Origin: Enterobacter cloacae subsp. cloacae ATCC 13047
GTDB lineage: Bacteria > Pseudomonadota > Gammaproteobacteria > Enterobacterales > Enterobacteriaceae
Assembly: GCF_000025565.1 (NCBI RefSeq)
Contig: NC_014121.1
Coordinates: 930,001-994,000, forward strand
Length of the DNA: 64,000 bases
Direction: 5' to 3'
Notes under the pieces: generated by a model
Database searches by the model: none
The model's input: only the letters and a program-made list of their open reading frames with translations
What the model was told of the DNA's origin: nothing
Program-made: the position numbers and the translations under genes
Part shown: positions 8,533 through 17,622 of the stretch, one piece after another
Layout: each line of letters opens with the position of its first letter
How positions within the stretch are numbered: the first letter of the stretch is position 1

Positions 8533-9459
8533 ATGGCGATTGCACTGGAGCTTGAGCAGCTTAAAAAAACCTATCCGGGCGGCGTTCAGGCGCTACGCGG
8601 GATAGATCTCAAAGTAGAAGCGGGGGATTTCTATGCGCTTCTGGGGCCGAATGGCGCGGGGAAATCGACGACCATCGGCATTATCAGCTCGCTGGTCAAT
8701 AAGACCTCTGGCCGGGTCTGCGTGTTTGGCTACGATCTGCAAAAAGATGTAGTCAACGCCAAACGTCAGCTCGGTCTGGTACCGCAGGAGTTCAACTTCA
8801 ACCCGTTTGAGACGGTGCAGCAGATCGTCGTCAACCAGGCGGGCTACTACGGCGTTGAGCGAAAAGAAGCGTTAGCTCGCAGCGAAAAGTACCTGAAGCA
8901 GCTTGATCTATGGGAAAAACGTAACGAACGTGCGCGTATGCTGTCTGGCGGCATGAAGCGCCGTCTGATGATTGCCCGTGCGCTGATGCATGAGCCAAAA
9001 CTGTTGATCCTCGACGAGCCCACCGCCGGGGTAGATATTGAGCTTCGTCGCTCAATGTGGGGGTTCCTGAAAGATCTCAACGACAAAGGCACCACCATTA
9101 TTTTGACGACGCACTACCTTGAAGAAGCGGAAATGCTGTGCCGCAACATCGGCATCATTCAGAACGGCGAGCTGGTGGAAAACACCTCAATGAAGGATCT
9201 GCTCTCGAAGCTCAAATCAGAAACGTTCATTCTGGATCTGGCGGCAAAAAGCGCGCTGCCGAAGCTTGAAGGGTACCAGTATCGCCTGGTCGACACCTCC
9301 ACGCTGGAGGTGGAAGTATTGCGGGAGCAGGGCATTAACAGCGTCTTCTCCCAGTTGAGTGCCCAGGGCATTCAAGTTTTAAGTATGCGTAACAAAGCGA
9401 ACCGACTGGAAGAGCTGTTTGTCTCTCTGGTGCAGGATAAACAAGGAGACAAGGCATGA
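8533..9459 (+). CDS. yadG: ABC transporter ATP-binding protein YadG
   Basis: The ATPase subunit of a two-gene exporter-type ABC system of unknown substrate. The 308-residue protein has Walker A GPNGAGKST at 38-46, the Q-loop near VPQEFNF, signature LSGGMKRRL starting at 138, Walker B LLILDEP from 157, and the switch His in LTTHYLEEAE. A C-terminal extension follows the ATPase domain, as in drug-exporting DrrA/CcmA-like ATPases. It overlaps yadH by 4 nt (ATGA), indicating translational coupling and a shared complex at the inner membrane. Antibiotic or polymer export is possible from the family but not shown here. Confidence 0.95.
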   Translation: MAIALELEQLKKTYPGGVQALRGIDLKVEAGDFYALLGPNGAGKSTTIGIISSLVNKTSGRVCVFGYDLQKDVVNAKRQLGLVPQEFNFNPFETVQQIVVNQAGYYGVERKEALARSEKYLKQLDLWEKRNERARMLSGGMKRRLMIARALMHEPKLLILDEPTAGVDIELRRSMWGFLKDLNDKGTTIILTTHYLEEAEMLCRNIGIIQNGELVENTSMKDLLSKLKSETFILDLAAKSALPKLEGYQYRLVDTSTLEVEVLREQGINSVFSQLSAQGIQVLSMRNKANRLEELFVSLVQDKQGDKA

Positions 9460-10226
9460 CGCATCTATATTGGGTCGCGCTGAAAAGCATCTGGGCGAAA
9501 GAGATTAACCGCTTTATGCGCATCTGGGTACAAACCCTGGTGCCGCCGGTGATCACCATGACGCTCTATTTCATCATCTTCGGTAATCTGATTGGTTCCC
9601 GCATTGGTGAGATGCATGGCTTTACCTATATGCAGTTTATCGTTCCGGGTTTGATCATGATGGCGGTGATCACCAACGCCTATGCCAACGTGGCTTCGTC
9701 TTTCTTTAGCGCTAAGTTCCAGCGCAACATTGAGGAGCTGCTGGTGGCACCGGTGCCAACGCATGTGATCATCGCGGGTTACGTCGGCGGTGGTGTGGCG
9801 CGCGGCCTGTGCGTCGGGATACTGGTGACGGCTATCTCCTTGTTCTTCGTGCCGTTCCAGGTGCACTCCTGGCTGTTCGTAGGGCTGACGCTGCTGTTGA
9901 CGGCGATCCTGTTTTCGCTTGCCGGTCTGCTGAACGCGGTGTTTGCCAAAACGTTTGACGATATCAGCCTGATCCCGACCTTTGTGCTGACGCCGCTGAC
10001 CTATCTGGGTGGGGTGTTTTATTCCCTGACGCTGCTGCCGCCGTTCTGGCAGGCGTTGTCGCACCTGAACCCGATTGTCTACATGATCAGCGGTTTCCGC
10101 TTCGGCTTCCTCGGCATTACTGACGTACCACTGTTCACTACCGTTGCGGTGCTGGTGGTGTTTATCGTCGCCTTCTACCTGCTGTGCTGGTACTTAATCC
10201 AGCGCGGACGCGGACTGCGCAGCTAA
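9456..10226 (+). CDS. yadH: ABC-2 type transporter permease YadH
   Basis: The membrane partner of YadG. The 256-residue protein has about six hydrophobic segments (for example MTLYFIIFGNLIG, FIVPGLIMMAVI, ILVTAISLFFVP, LLLTAILFSLAGLLNAVFA, VAVLVVFIVAFYLLCWYL) and the ABC-2 permease region (FDDISLIPTFVLTPLTYLGG). It starts within the last codons of yadG and ends before a hairpin terminator. A YadG2-YadH2 exporter is the likely assembly; the substrate is unknown. Confidence 0.95.
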   Translation: MTHLYWVALKSIWAKEINRFMRIWVQTLVPPVITMTLYFIIFGNLIGSRIGEMHGFTYMQFIVPGLIMMAVITNAYANVASSFFSAKFQRNIEELLVAPVPTHVIIAGYVGGGVARGLCVGILVTAISLFFVPFQVHSWLFVGLTLLLTAILFSLAGLLNAVFAKTFDDISLIPTFVLTPLTYLGGVFYSLTLLPPFWQALSHLNPIVYMISGFRFGFLGITDVPLFTTVAVLVVFIVAFYLLCWYLIQRGRGLRS

Positions 10227-10232
10227 CCTTCC

Positions 10233-10265
10233 GCCCGGTGACTTTCTGGTTGCCGGGCCTTTTCT
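10233..10265 (+). terminator. Terminator after yadH
   Basis: A GCCCGG (10233-10238) and CCGGGC (10253-10258) stem has a 14-nt loop and is followed by a CTTTTCTTT tract, 7 bp after the yadH stop. The stem is short, so confidence is moderate. Confidence 0.6.
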
Positions 10266-10329
10266 TTGACTGTTATCACCGTAAGCTAATCTTCACTTCG
10301 CTAAACTACTCGCCTGCTAAGAGAGAGTT

Positions 10330-10770
10330 ATGCTGGGATGGGTCATTACCTGCCACGATGAACAGGCGCAGGAGATGTTGATAAAGCTTGAAGCCAGGTT
10401 TGGTCCACTGGCGCAGTGTCGTGCGGTGAATTACTGGCAAGGTCTGAGCACCAACATGCTGAGCCGGATGATGTGCGATGCCCTGCATGAAACCGACACT
10501 GGCGAAGGCGTTATCTTTCTCACCGATAAATCTGGCGCAGCGCCGTATCGCGCGGCTGCTCTGTTGAGCCACAAACACGACTGCTGCGAAGTGATCTCCG
10601 GTATTGATCTTCCCCTGCTTGAGTTAATGTATCCACGGCGTGAATTATTAAGCAGCGCAGAGTTTCGCGATGCCATCGTGGCGCAGGGTGAGCCGGGCGT
10701 CAGCAGCCTGTGGCATCAGCAGCAGAAAAATCCCCCCTTCGTTCTTCTTCACGACCTGTATAAGAATTAA
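10330..10770 (+). CDS. yadI: PTS EIIA-like component of the mannose family, YadI
   Basis: A 146-residue protein of the mannose-family EIIA fold, with the candidate phospho-accepting His9 in MLGWVITCHD. An acidic and hydrophobic core follows (GEGVIFLTD, GAAPYRAAALLS). No matching EIIB, EIIC or EIID genes are adjacent, so it is an orphan subunit that may act with a PTS encoded elsewhere. The start is a clear ATG after GAGAGAG. It lies between the yadGH terminator and yadE. The sugar or partner is unknown in E. coli as well. Confidence 0.93.
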   Translation: MLGWVITCHDEQAQEMLIKLEARFGPLAQCRAVNYWQGLSTNMLSRMMCDALHETDTGEGVIFLTDKSGAAPYRAAALLSHKHDCCEVISGIDLPLLELMYPRRELLSSAEFRDAIVAQGEPGVSSLWHQQQKNPPFVLLHDLYKN

Positions 10771-10833
10771 ACATTGGTATTGATGGTGCATTTGTTACAA
10801 TGGCACCAGTTTATTCGTACCGATATCACATAC

Positions 10834-12081
10834 ATGTTCACGCGTATTTTGTTCCTGTGCCTGCTGGTTCTCTCTGGCGGGGCATCAGCCAGTTTATTAA
10901 GTCAGCAAGGTCTTCCAGCCCAGTACATGCAAACCACTGAAGATGCGGCTATCTGGGCGCAGGTGGGAAACGAGGTCGTTAACGTCGGCCATGTCAGAGC
11001 CGGACAGATCCTTGCCGTTGTGCCTACCGCTGCAGATTATTACGAGTTTCGCTTCGGCTTCGGGACGGGATTTATCGATAAAGGCCATCTGGAGCAGGTG
11101 CAGGGAAAGCAGCGCGTTGAGGACAGCCTTGGCGATCTTAATAAGCCGCTCAGTAATCAAAACCTGATCACCTGGAAAGACACGCCGGTGTACAACGCGC
11201 CGTCCAGCGGCAGTGCGCCATTCGGTACGCTGAGCGCCAATTTGCGGTATCCGGTTTTAAGCAAACTCAAAGACCGCTTAAACCAGACGTGGTTCCAGAT
11301 CCGTATCGGTAATCGCCTGGCATGGATCAGCAGCCTGGACGCGCAGGAAGATAATGGCCTCCCGGTGCTGACCTACCATCATATTCTGCGTGATGAAGAG
11401 AACACGCGCTTCCGGCATACCTCTACTACCACCAGCGTGCGCGCGTTCAATAACCAGATGGCCTGGCTGCGTGACCAGGGGTATACCACCCTGACGATGT
11501 ATCAGCTGGAAGGGTATGTGCGTAACAAACTGAACCTGCCGGCCAAATCGGTGGTGATTACGTTTGATGACGGGCTAAAGTCCGTAAGCCGCTATGCTTA
11601 CCCGATTCTGAAAGAGTACGGGTTTAACGCCACGGCGTTTATCATCTCATCCCGCATTAAGCGACATCCGCAAAAGTGGGATCCGAAATCACTTCAATTT
11701 ATGAGCGTTCAGGAGTTGAAGGGCATCCAGGACGTGTTTGACATTCAGTCCCACACGCACTTCCTGCACCGCGTGGATGGTAACAAGCATCCGATTCTAC
11801 TGAGCCGCAGCTACCACGTGATTTTGTTTGATTTCGAACGCTCGCGCCGGGCGCTGGCGCAGTTTAACCCGCGCGTGCTGTATCTCTCTTATCCGTTTGG
11901 TGGCTATGACAATAAAGCCATAAAAGCCGCGAATGACGCCGGTTTTCACCTCGCAGTGACAACGGTAAAAGGGAAGGTCAAGCCGGGGGATAATCCGTTC
12001 TTACTGAAACGCCTGTACATCTTAAGAACGGATTCGCTGGAGACCATGTCGCGGCTGATCAGCAACCAGCCGCAGGGGTAA
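10834..12081 (+). CDS. yadE: Secreted polysaccharide deacetylase-family protein YadE
   Basis: A 415-residue protein with a signal peptide ([19 protein letters not shown]), an N-terminal region of about 150 residues with SH3-like character (residues 30-170), and a C-terminal NodB deacetylase domain. Metal-site motifs are present: ITFDDG with Asp245-Asp246, and SHTH with His307 and His309; [10 protein letters not shown] is a further conserved motif. Family members remove N-acetyl groups from glycans; the natural substrate of YadE is not established. An upstream in-frame Met at 10774 exists, but the start at 10834 gives a proper signal peptide. Its stop is 1 bp from the stop of the convergent fimbrial adhesin. 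Confidence 0.92.
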   Translation: MFTRILFLCLLVLSGGASASLLSQQGLPAQYMQTTEDAAIWAQVGNEVVNVGHVRAGQILAVVPTAADYYEFRFGFGTGFIDKGHLEQVQGKQRVEDSLGDLNKPLSNQNLITWKDTPVYNAPSSGSAPFGTLSANLRYPVLSKLKDRLNQTWFQIRIGNRLAWISSLDAQEDNGLPVLTYHHILRDEENTRFRHTSTTTSVRAFNNQMAWLRDQGYTTLTMYQLEGYVRNKLNLPAKSVVITFDDGLKSVSRYAYPILKEYGFNATAFIISSRIKRHPQKWDPKSLQFMSVQELKGIQDVFDIQSHTHFLHRVDGNKHPILLSRSYHVILFDFERSRRALAQFNPRVLYLSYPFGGYDNKAIKAANDAGFHLAVTTVKGKVKPGDNPFLLKRLYILRTDSLETMSRLISNQPQG

Positions 12082-12082
12082 G

Positions 12083-13159
12083 CTATTCGTAAGTAAACTG
12101 CAGGGTGCCGATGGCGCTGAACGTGCCTGAAGTGACTTTTTCTGTATCAGACTTAACTAACCTGGCCGTAAGTAACCAACTGAATATCGTGAGGGTAGTA
12201 TTATCTTGTGCGGTATAGCTGCTAGTTGAATTAGGCACTATCTGCCTGTTGTTCGGCCACTTCAGTAACACGCCCACGCCTTGTGCCGCGTTCGACGATG
12301 CGGTGTTGGCGAGTAATGAGCCATCGGTCCCGGTTGTTTTACTGGTGGTCAACGTCACGGTGACTTTACGGGTGTTGGTGCAATTCCCTGTCACCCCAAA
12401 ATCGGCGTTTATGGTTTTATCGTTCTCGATATCGGATACACCATAATCCCCCAGGTCTACGGTTTTGGGAGCCGTGAGCGTGCAGGTGGGTTTTTCTATT
12501 GGTGTAATGAAGGCCATATTGGCTATGGTAATGGTCGGTTTGGGATGATCGTCTGGATCGGATCCCACCGGGTCTCCAATGGTAATTTTTCCAATTGTTC
12601 CACCAACCGGGCCAATAGATACTACGTTAGCAGGAATACCGGCAAACGTGGGAAGTTGGTAAAATTCGACCATGGCCCGCCAGGCGCGATTATCCAGCAG
12701 CTCATCCTGGTCATTCATGTGTAATGCAAGAAACCAGCTCGTACTGGGAGCGAAATAGGCCGTGGCGGTATTGTCTACTGTGCCAAAAGCCAGAGCATAG
12801 GCTATTCCGGTTACATTGGTTTTGAATAAAGCTTTACCATCAATACTGCCGACTAACAGACTGGCGTCTGCCAGGGTGAAAATGTTTTCGCCATGTTTTC
12901 CTATCGTGCATTTACTACTTAATCCGGGGCTCAGATTCAGGCGATATAGCGAGCTGATTTTTGTAGGAACAGCGACATTATCCACGATTTGCAGGGTCGG
13001 CTTTGCGCCATTATAGTCGCCGATGGACTGCGTGTCGCCAAATCGAAATTTACACTCAATATCTGCATGGGCGTAAAAAGCGTTCATGGTTAAAAACATA
13101 AATAAAATGATAAAACCGTTAAAACGTGGGGACACGGTTATCCCAGGACGCTGTGCCAT
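12083..13159 (-). CDS. Two-domain fimbrial tip adhesin
   Basis: The last gene of the fimbrial operon, 358 residues, about twice the size of its pilin neighbours. A signal peptide ends near FYAHA. The mature protein has an N-terminal domain (about 33-220) with two cysteines (IECKF, SSKCTI) and no obvious similarity to the FimH or PapG lectin sequence. A pilin domain follows (from PTCTLTAPK at about 225), with a second Cys in GNCTNTRK and the C-terminal chaperone-binding strand IGTLQFTYE. This matches the architecture and position of YadC-type tip adhesins. AAGGAA 7 nt upstream supports the start. The receptor is unknown. It is convergent with yadE across a single base. Confidence 0.85.
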   Translation of the reverse strand: MAQRPGITVSPRFNGFIILFMFLTMNAFYAHADIECKFRFGDTQSIGDYNGAKPTLQIVDNVAVPTKISSLYRLNLSPGLSSKCTIGKHGENIFTLADASLLVGSIDGKALFKTNVTGIAYALAFGTVDNTATAYFAPSTSWFLALHMNDQDELLDNRAWRAMVEFYQLPTFAGIPANVVSIGPVGGTIGKITIGDPVGSDPDDHPKPTITIANMAFITPIEKPTCTLTAPKTVDLGDYGVSDIENDKTINADFGVTGNCTNTRKVTVTLTTSKTTGTDGSLLANTASSNAAQGVGVLLKWPNNRQIVPNSTSSYTAQDNTTLTIFSWLLTARLVKSDTEKVTSGTFSAIGTLQFTYE

Positions 13160-13183
13160 AATTCTTCCTTTTAGCGTTGCCTG

Positions 13184-13819
13184 TTAGCGATATGTCACGC
13201 TGACTAATGCGCGCGCGGTCACTTTTCCTGCGCTGACCGGGCCGTAATTTTGGTAGCGGGCGTAAAAGTTATACGCTTTCAAATAGCTTTGTTGGTCTGA
13301 TGGGGTCGCTATTTTGACCTCCACATCAGACTGCCCCTCGCTGTCGAGGACGTTTTGATTATTGGATTCAGAAAAAATAACAATCCCCACGTTTTCAGCG
13401 CCGCCAGCAAGGGCGGATGTTTCATTACTGAATATCTGTTTTGAAATCCCATCAATTTGGGCAGACTGCGGTTTAAAGGTAAAGTGCAGCGCTTGCCCGG
13501 ATCCCGATTCATCCCCGCTGCAGTCCACAACCTGAATCATAAAGCGTGTTCCTCCCGCGGGGTCTGCTGGTTGAAGTCGATCGGTGCCCTCCGCGGTGTA
13601 AAACCACGGTTTCCCCACCGTTGGCAGCGTTACGTTTCCACTTTCTGGAATACTGACCTGACACGTATTGTTGATAATGTTTGCCGTCATATCCATTTCC
13701 AGGCTGGAGGCAAAACCCGCTGCGGGAAACCCCATGCAGAGGGCCAGCCATGACATCGCATTTCTTAAGATTAAGCGGGACTGGCACATCCTGTTTAAGC
13801 TACCTGTCTGAATAAACAT
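13184..13819 (-). CDS. Minor fimbrial subunit
   Basis: A 211-residue pilin-fold protein with a signal peptide (core AMSWLALCMGFPAAGFA), the pilin Cys pair (NNTCQVS and VVDCSGD), and a C-terminal chaperone-binding strand ending ALVSVTYR. Its start ATG overlaps the stop of the upstream subunit (TAATG), so translation is probably coupled. Internal Met codons at residues 11 and 22 are alternative starts that still leave a signal peptide. Position between usher and adhesin suggests an adaptor or tip-fibrillum subunit, as in the E. coli yadKLM group. Confidence 0.85.
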   Translation of the reverse strand: MFIQTGSLNRMCQSRLILRNAMSWLALCMGFPAAGFASSLEMDMTANIINNTCQVSIPESGNVTLPTVGKPWFYTAEGTDRLQPADPAGGTRFMIQVVDCSGDESGSGQALHFTFKPQSAQIDGISKQIFSNETSALAGGAENVGIVIFSESNNQNVLDSEGQSDVEVKIATPSDQQSYLKAYNFYARYQNYGPVSAGKVTARALVSVTYR

Positions 13820-14361
13820 TATTGATAGGTCACGGTAAACGTCACGGGCGCATTGACCGAACCTGTCGTCACGTCCGAAATCGTTTTACCTTTTGCAATG
13901 ACGATGCGCGCATCCATTTCAAAATTCCCCGTCCCGTTAGACAGATTGATGACAGACGTCGGGACAGTGGCGCAGTTCAATATGGAGCCTGAGTCGACAG
14001 AGCCTTTCCAGATTTCAAAACCGACGTTATGCCCGGCTGCATATGCGTTACCAGTACACGACCCGCCTGCACCCGGCATGGCCTGAATGGCGGCGTTTTT
14101 TACCCCGGCACAGTTCGTGAAGGCGATTTTGAAGGTTTCTCGTCGGCTCTGGCTCACCAGGTCAGACTTAAACACATCGCCAAACGGCAAAATGTCAATG
14201 GGGGCTCCGCTGGCGTTTTGAATCTCCGCGTTACAGGTCCCGGCCTCAATGGTGGATGTAAACGTTGCCTGCACGCTCGTCGTCCCCGTAATCGCACTTA
14301 ACGCAACGGAAGGCAGGGTGGCAGTCATTGCAAGCACCAGTAATGTCATTTTCATTTTCAT
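13819..14361 (-). CDS. Minor fimbrial subunit
   Basis: A pilin-fold protein of 180 residues from the Met at 14361 (MKMKMTLLVL). The reading frame could begin five codons earlier at 14376, but only the 14361 Met has GGAG 7 nt upstream. The signal peptide ends near VALSA. The pilin Cys pair is in AGTCNAEI and FTNCAGV, and the C-terminal strand is VTFTVTYQ. A further Cys pair (GGSCTGN and ILNCATV) lies in the middle. Its stop overlaps the start of the next subunit by one base. Confidence 0.85.
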   Translation of the reverse strand: MKMKMTLLVLAMTATLPSVALSAITGTTSVQATFTSTIEAGTCNAEIQNASGAPIDILPFGDVFKSDLVSQSRRETFKIAFTNCAGVKNAAIQAMPGAGGSCTGNAYAAGHNVGFEIWKGSVDSGSILNCATVPTSVINLSNGTGNFEMDARIVIAKGKTISDVTTGSVNAPVTFTVTYQ

Positions 14362-14385
14362 ATCAACGCTCCGCATTGCTGCCAG

Positions 14386-14964
14386 TTATTCATAGGTGAA
14401 ATTAAACGTAGCGATACCGCTAAAATTGCCGGTCGTGCCCTGGCCGTTTGCGGTTTCCACCAGCGTTGCCAGAAGTGAAACTTCGCCAGCACTTATCTCT
14501 CCGCTCGACCAGACGAGGCGCTGTGTATCGGTGGATGAATTAATGACGAAGGGGGTATTCGGGGTGGCGGTACGGGAAATCGCCACGCCAATATTTTCCG
14601 CACTGCCGTCGCCGGAAAGTGAGTTCTTAATTGCCGTCGTCAGCGTGCTGGCGCTACCGCTGATGGTGGTTTTCAGCGATGCCAGACTCGGCGGGCATGA
14701 GACCATTTTGAGTTTAAAGTTGGTCGTGGCTTTGGCATTTTTCAGGATGATGTAATCCAGGCGCACCTTGCCGTTAGTCCCTATTGGGATCACATTGCTG
14801 GTGCCATCACCGCTGCCGCCTTCGATTTTCATATCGCAGGTGGTATCACGGATATTTGCGGTAAAGGTGATATCGAGATTATCGGCGTGTGTTTCCAGCG
14901 ACAGCGCCATTAGCCCCGTGCTTAAAATAACTAACCCTGTTTTTTTCCAGGCTCTAAAAAGCAT
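14386..14964 (-). CDS. Minor fimbrial subunit
   Basis: A 192-residue pilin-fold protein directly after the usher (13-bp gap). The signal peptide ends near LETHA, the Cys pair is DTTCDMKI and MVSCPPS, and the C-terminal strand IATFNFTYE serves chaperone and donor-strand binding. GGGAG lies 7 nt before the start. It is probably a shaft-tip adaptor. Sequence alone does not rank the three minor subunits; order suggests this one corresponds to YadM. Confidence 0.85.
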   Translation of the reverse strand: MLFRAWKKTGLVILSTGLMALSLETHADNLDITFTANIRDTTCDMKIEGGSGDGTSNVIPIGTNGKVRLDYIILKNAKATTNFKLKMVSCPPSLASLKTTISGSASTLTTAIKNSLSGDGSAENIGVAISRTATPNTPFVINSSTDTQRLVWSSGEISAGEVSLLATLVETANGQGTTGNFSGIATFNFTYE

Positions 14965-14977
14965 GTTTTAACTCCCT

Positions 14978-17557
14978 TTATAAGGCTGTGACGCGGCAGG
15001 TCTGGCCCGTCAGCAGCGTTGTCGGTCCAATCTTTCTCGCATCCGGTGGGATGTGGTAGGAGACGGTACAGGATGTGCCGGGCTCATTTCCCCAGACGAT
15101 GTTTAACGTCCCTTTATCTTCAATTCCGCGGATCCAGGCCTGCCCGGCCTGACCCACGCTACCCACGGATACGCCTTGATCGGTTTGCACATCGGCGCCT
15201 AACGGGATAAACCCGCCATCGTCACGCATCAGTTCCATTAACACTGAGCGCCCCTGATCGGTTTCAAAGTTAACCAGCACAACGGCACCGCTACGGGGAA
15301 CGGTGGTGGAGCGGGTATTTTTCACTTCCACGTCTGAGTGCATTTCACTGATATCTAGACCAACGCTGTTTTCACGGTAGGCGGACAGATAGGGCATAAG
15401 GGCATAGCCTGAGGCGCCGATTTCACCGTTACCGATAGAGACGCGGGCGCCTTCTGCCCCCTCAGCTTTAATTAAGGCAAGCGTATCGCTTTCGCTGATG
15501 CTGCCAGGGGCGAGTGTTACGCCACCGGAGTGCAGAACCATCCCGCCGCTATAGCTGGCAGAATATTGTCGTGTACCGTCATCTGAGGCGGAGACGGAAA
15601 GGCTTAGCGGTCCATGCGGGCCGTTGTAACTGCCGTACCCGCTTAACTGATTTAACGTATCGTCGTAACGCGTGGTGCTTTCGGTAATGCTGTAACTGAA
15701 ACGGTTATCTTCGGTGTTGCCATTGGCGCTGGCGTTAAAGCTACTGCCGCCTTTTAAATCGCTGCCGATGCCTGTCGTGAGTGAGGAGAATCCACCCGCT
15801 CGCTTGCTGTTACCCATCAGCGTGTCGAATGGAATTGTGAGGTTCAGATAGACGCTGTCATCTTTTTCCCCAAACTCATTGTAGGTGCGCTGCACGGTGA
15901 GGCTATAACTTCCCCAGCTTAACGAATGACTATGGCCAACCGAGTATTGCGCCGACGAACTGCTTTCATTCCAGTAGTCCTGCCAGGTTGAGTTGACATA
16001 CAGCGATCCCAAATCAAGATCGGCAATATTCAGCGGTTGGCTGATATTCACCTGGATCTGGTTTTTCATGCGCTGGAAGGTCTGATACACGTCGCTGTTG
16101 TTACGTTCCGGGTTACGCTCCCTGTCACGGTATTTGATCTCATTGGTCAACGAGGCCGCATCGTTCAGGCTGAGATAGTCAGAGGTCGAAAAACGGTAGG
16201 CGGCGACGTTGAAAGAGGTATTCGTGGCTTCCATGAGTTTGCTGTAGGAGATGCGATAACTTTCGCCCGTGAGATGTCGTAAGCCGTCTATCCGGGCATC
16301 CGAATGCGTGACATCAAGGGCGAATGCGCCGACTCCGGTATTCATGGCAATACCCAACAATGCGGCGTAGAAATCGCTATCGGTATATTCCAGGCCCGCA
16401 TACCCCGTGAAGGTATTGGTTAAGCCATAGTAGCCCGTTGCATATCCCACCTTTGGTTTGTCACGCAGGCTGTCGTCACGCAGTTCACCCACGCCAACAT
16501 CCCATCGGGAGTAGCCAGGACGAAGCATTTGTGCGACGGAAGAATAGGCGACTGAGAAGGAACGTTTGCTCCCATCCGTCTCTTCTACCGTGACGATGAG
16601 ATCGCTACCGTAACCTGTTGTACTGAGGTCGGTGATTTCAAACGGTCCTGGGGGGACGGAGGTTTCGTAAATCGTATTGCCGCTTTGGGCGATCGTGACT
16701 TTGGCGTTGCTGTTTGCAACCCCTCGGATCACCGGCGCATAGGTCGATATACCATTTGGAAGCATACGGTCATCGTTATACAAACGCGCCCCGCGCAGGC
16801 TAATGGAATCGAAGGCGTCGCCACGGGTATAGGAATCGCCGGCGATAAACTGCGCTTTCAGCGGCGTGATATCACGCTGAAGATAGATATCCTGGCTGGC
16901 GTAATGGGTACCGGAATCCTGATCCCAGTTCAGGTTGCCTCGCGCCCGGAGTCGCCATGGCCCAAGGTTTGCCCCATAGCGCAGACCAGCATAGGCCGTA
17001 TCAGTGCTGGAATCCGGCATGTCTGCGTGCCAGCCGTTAAGATCCCATGAGAGCATGGCCACCGGGATCCCGTCTTCCCACAGTGAAGGATCGACAAATC
17101 CCGCTGGACGCTGAATGACGAAAGCCTGAGGAATGGAAAGGTCTAACTCCTGTGTGGAGGGATCGTAAGCCACACGCGAGCCGGGATAGGCGTCTGGCAT
17201 AGAGACACAGGTGTCAGCAGAATCCTCCTCAGGGTGTTTCAGTTGCTCGGTGGTGACATTTGCCTGCGTGAGTAGTTTCGGGGTGATGCAGGGAGTGGCG
17301 CGCGGTGTGCCATTCTCCTTAAACAGAAGATCCGTGGTAACGGAAGGTTTCCCGTTTACGATCATCTTCACCTTATAGGTTCCGGCAATAACAGGGTTGC
17401 CTTTTGAAAAACGACTGATATCAATGGATGCGCCAGTGTTATAAAGAAACTGCTCGTTAAACTGCACGTCTTCTTCGTTATTATTTTCAGCAGCAAATGC
17501 ACATAACGGCAATACCGCACTTATCGATAAACATAGTAGCGAACGTCTAAAGTGCAT
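14978..17557 (-). CDS. htrE: Outer-membrane fimbrial usher (HtrE-like)
   Basis: The 859-residue outer-membrane pore and assembly platform for pili. It has a signal peptide (ending CAFAA) and an N-terminal chaperone-subunit binding domain (VQFNEQFL, IDISRFSKGNPVIAGTY). The 24-strand barrel contains a plug-type segment with VPPGPFEITDL and GYGSDLIVTVEETDGS. Two C-terminal domains follow (GFIPLGADV, GIEDKGTLNIVWG), with two Cys near the end. The ATG has only a weak Shine-Dalgarno. Gene order pilin-chaperone-usher-minor pilins-adhesin and sequence pattern fit the E. coli yad/htrE system, which sits at a different locus in K-12. Confidence 0.93.
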   Translation of the reverse strand: MHFRRSLLCLSISAVLPLCAFAAENNNEEDVQFNEQFLYNTGASIDISRFSKGNPVIAGTYKVKMIVNGKPSVTTDLLFKENGTPRATPCITPKLLTQANVTTEQLKHPEEDSADTCVSMPDAYPGSRVAYDPSTQELDLSIPQAFVIQRPAGFVDPSLWEDGIPVAMLSWDLNGWHADMPDSSTDTAYAGLRYGANLGPWRLRARGNLNWDQDSGTHYASQDIYLQRDITPLKAQFIAGDSYTRGDAFDSISLRGARLYNDDRMLPNGISTYAPVIRGVANSNAKVTIAQSGNTIYETSVPPGPFEITDLSTTGYGSDLIVTVEETDGSKRSFSVAYSSVAQMLRPGYSRWDVGVGELRDDSLRDKPKVGYATGYYGLTNTFTGYAGLEYTDSDFYAALLGIAMNTGVGAFALDVTHSDARIDGLRHLTGESYRISYSKLMEATNTSFNVAAYRFSTSDYLSLNDAASLTNEIKYRDRERNPERNNSDVYQTFQRMKNQIQVNISQPLNIADLDLGSLYVNSTWQDYWNESSSSAQYSVGHSHSLSWGSYSLTVQRTYNEFGEKDDSVYLNLTIPFDTLMGNSKRAGGFSSLTTGIGSDLKGGSSFNASANGNTEDNRFSYSITESTTRYDDTLNQLSGYGSYNGPHGPLSLSVSASDDGTRQYSASYSGGMVLHSGGVTLAPGSISESDTLALIKAEGAEGARVSIGNGEIGASGYALMPYLSAYRENSVGLDISEMHSDVEVKNTRSTTVPRSGAVVLVNFETDQGRSVLMELMRDDGGFIPLGADVQTDQGVSVGSVGQAGQAWIRGIEDKGTLNIVWGNEPGTSCTVSYHIPPDARKIGPTTLLTGQTCRVTAL

Positions 17558-17622
17558 GATGAACTCTGTCCCAGGGCAACGCTAATTATAGTTTTTGTGA
17601 ATGTTCTGAAGCTGACAGGGAA

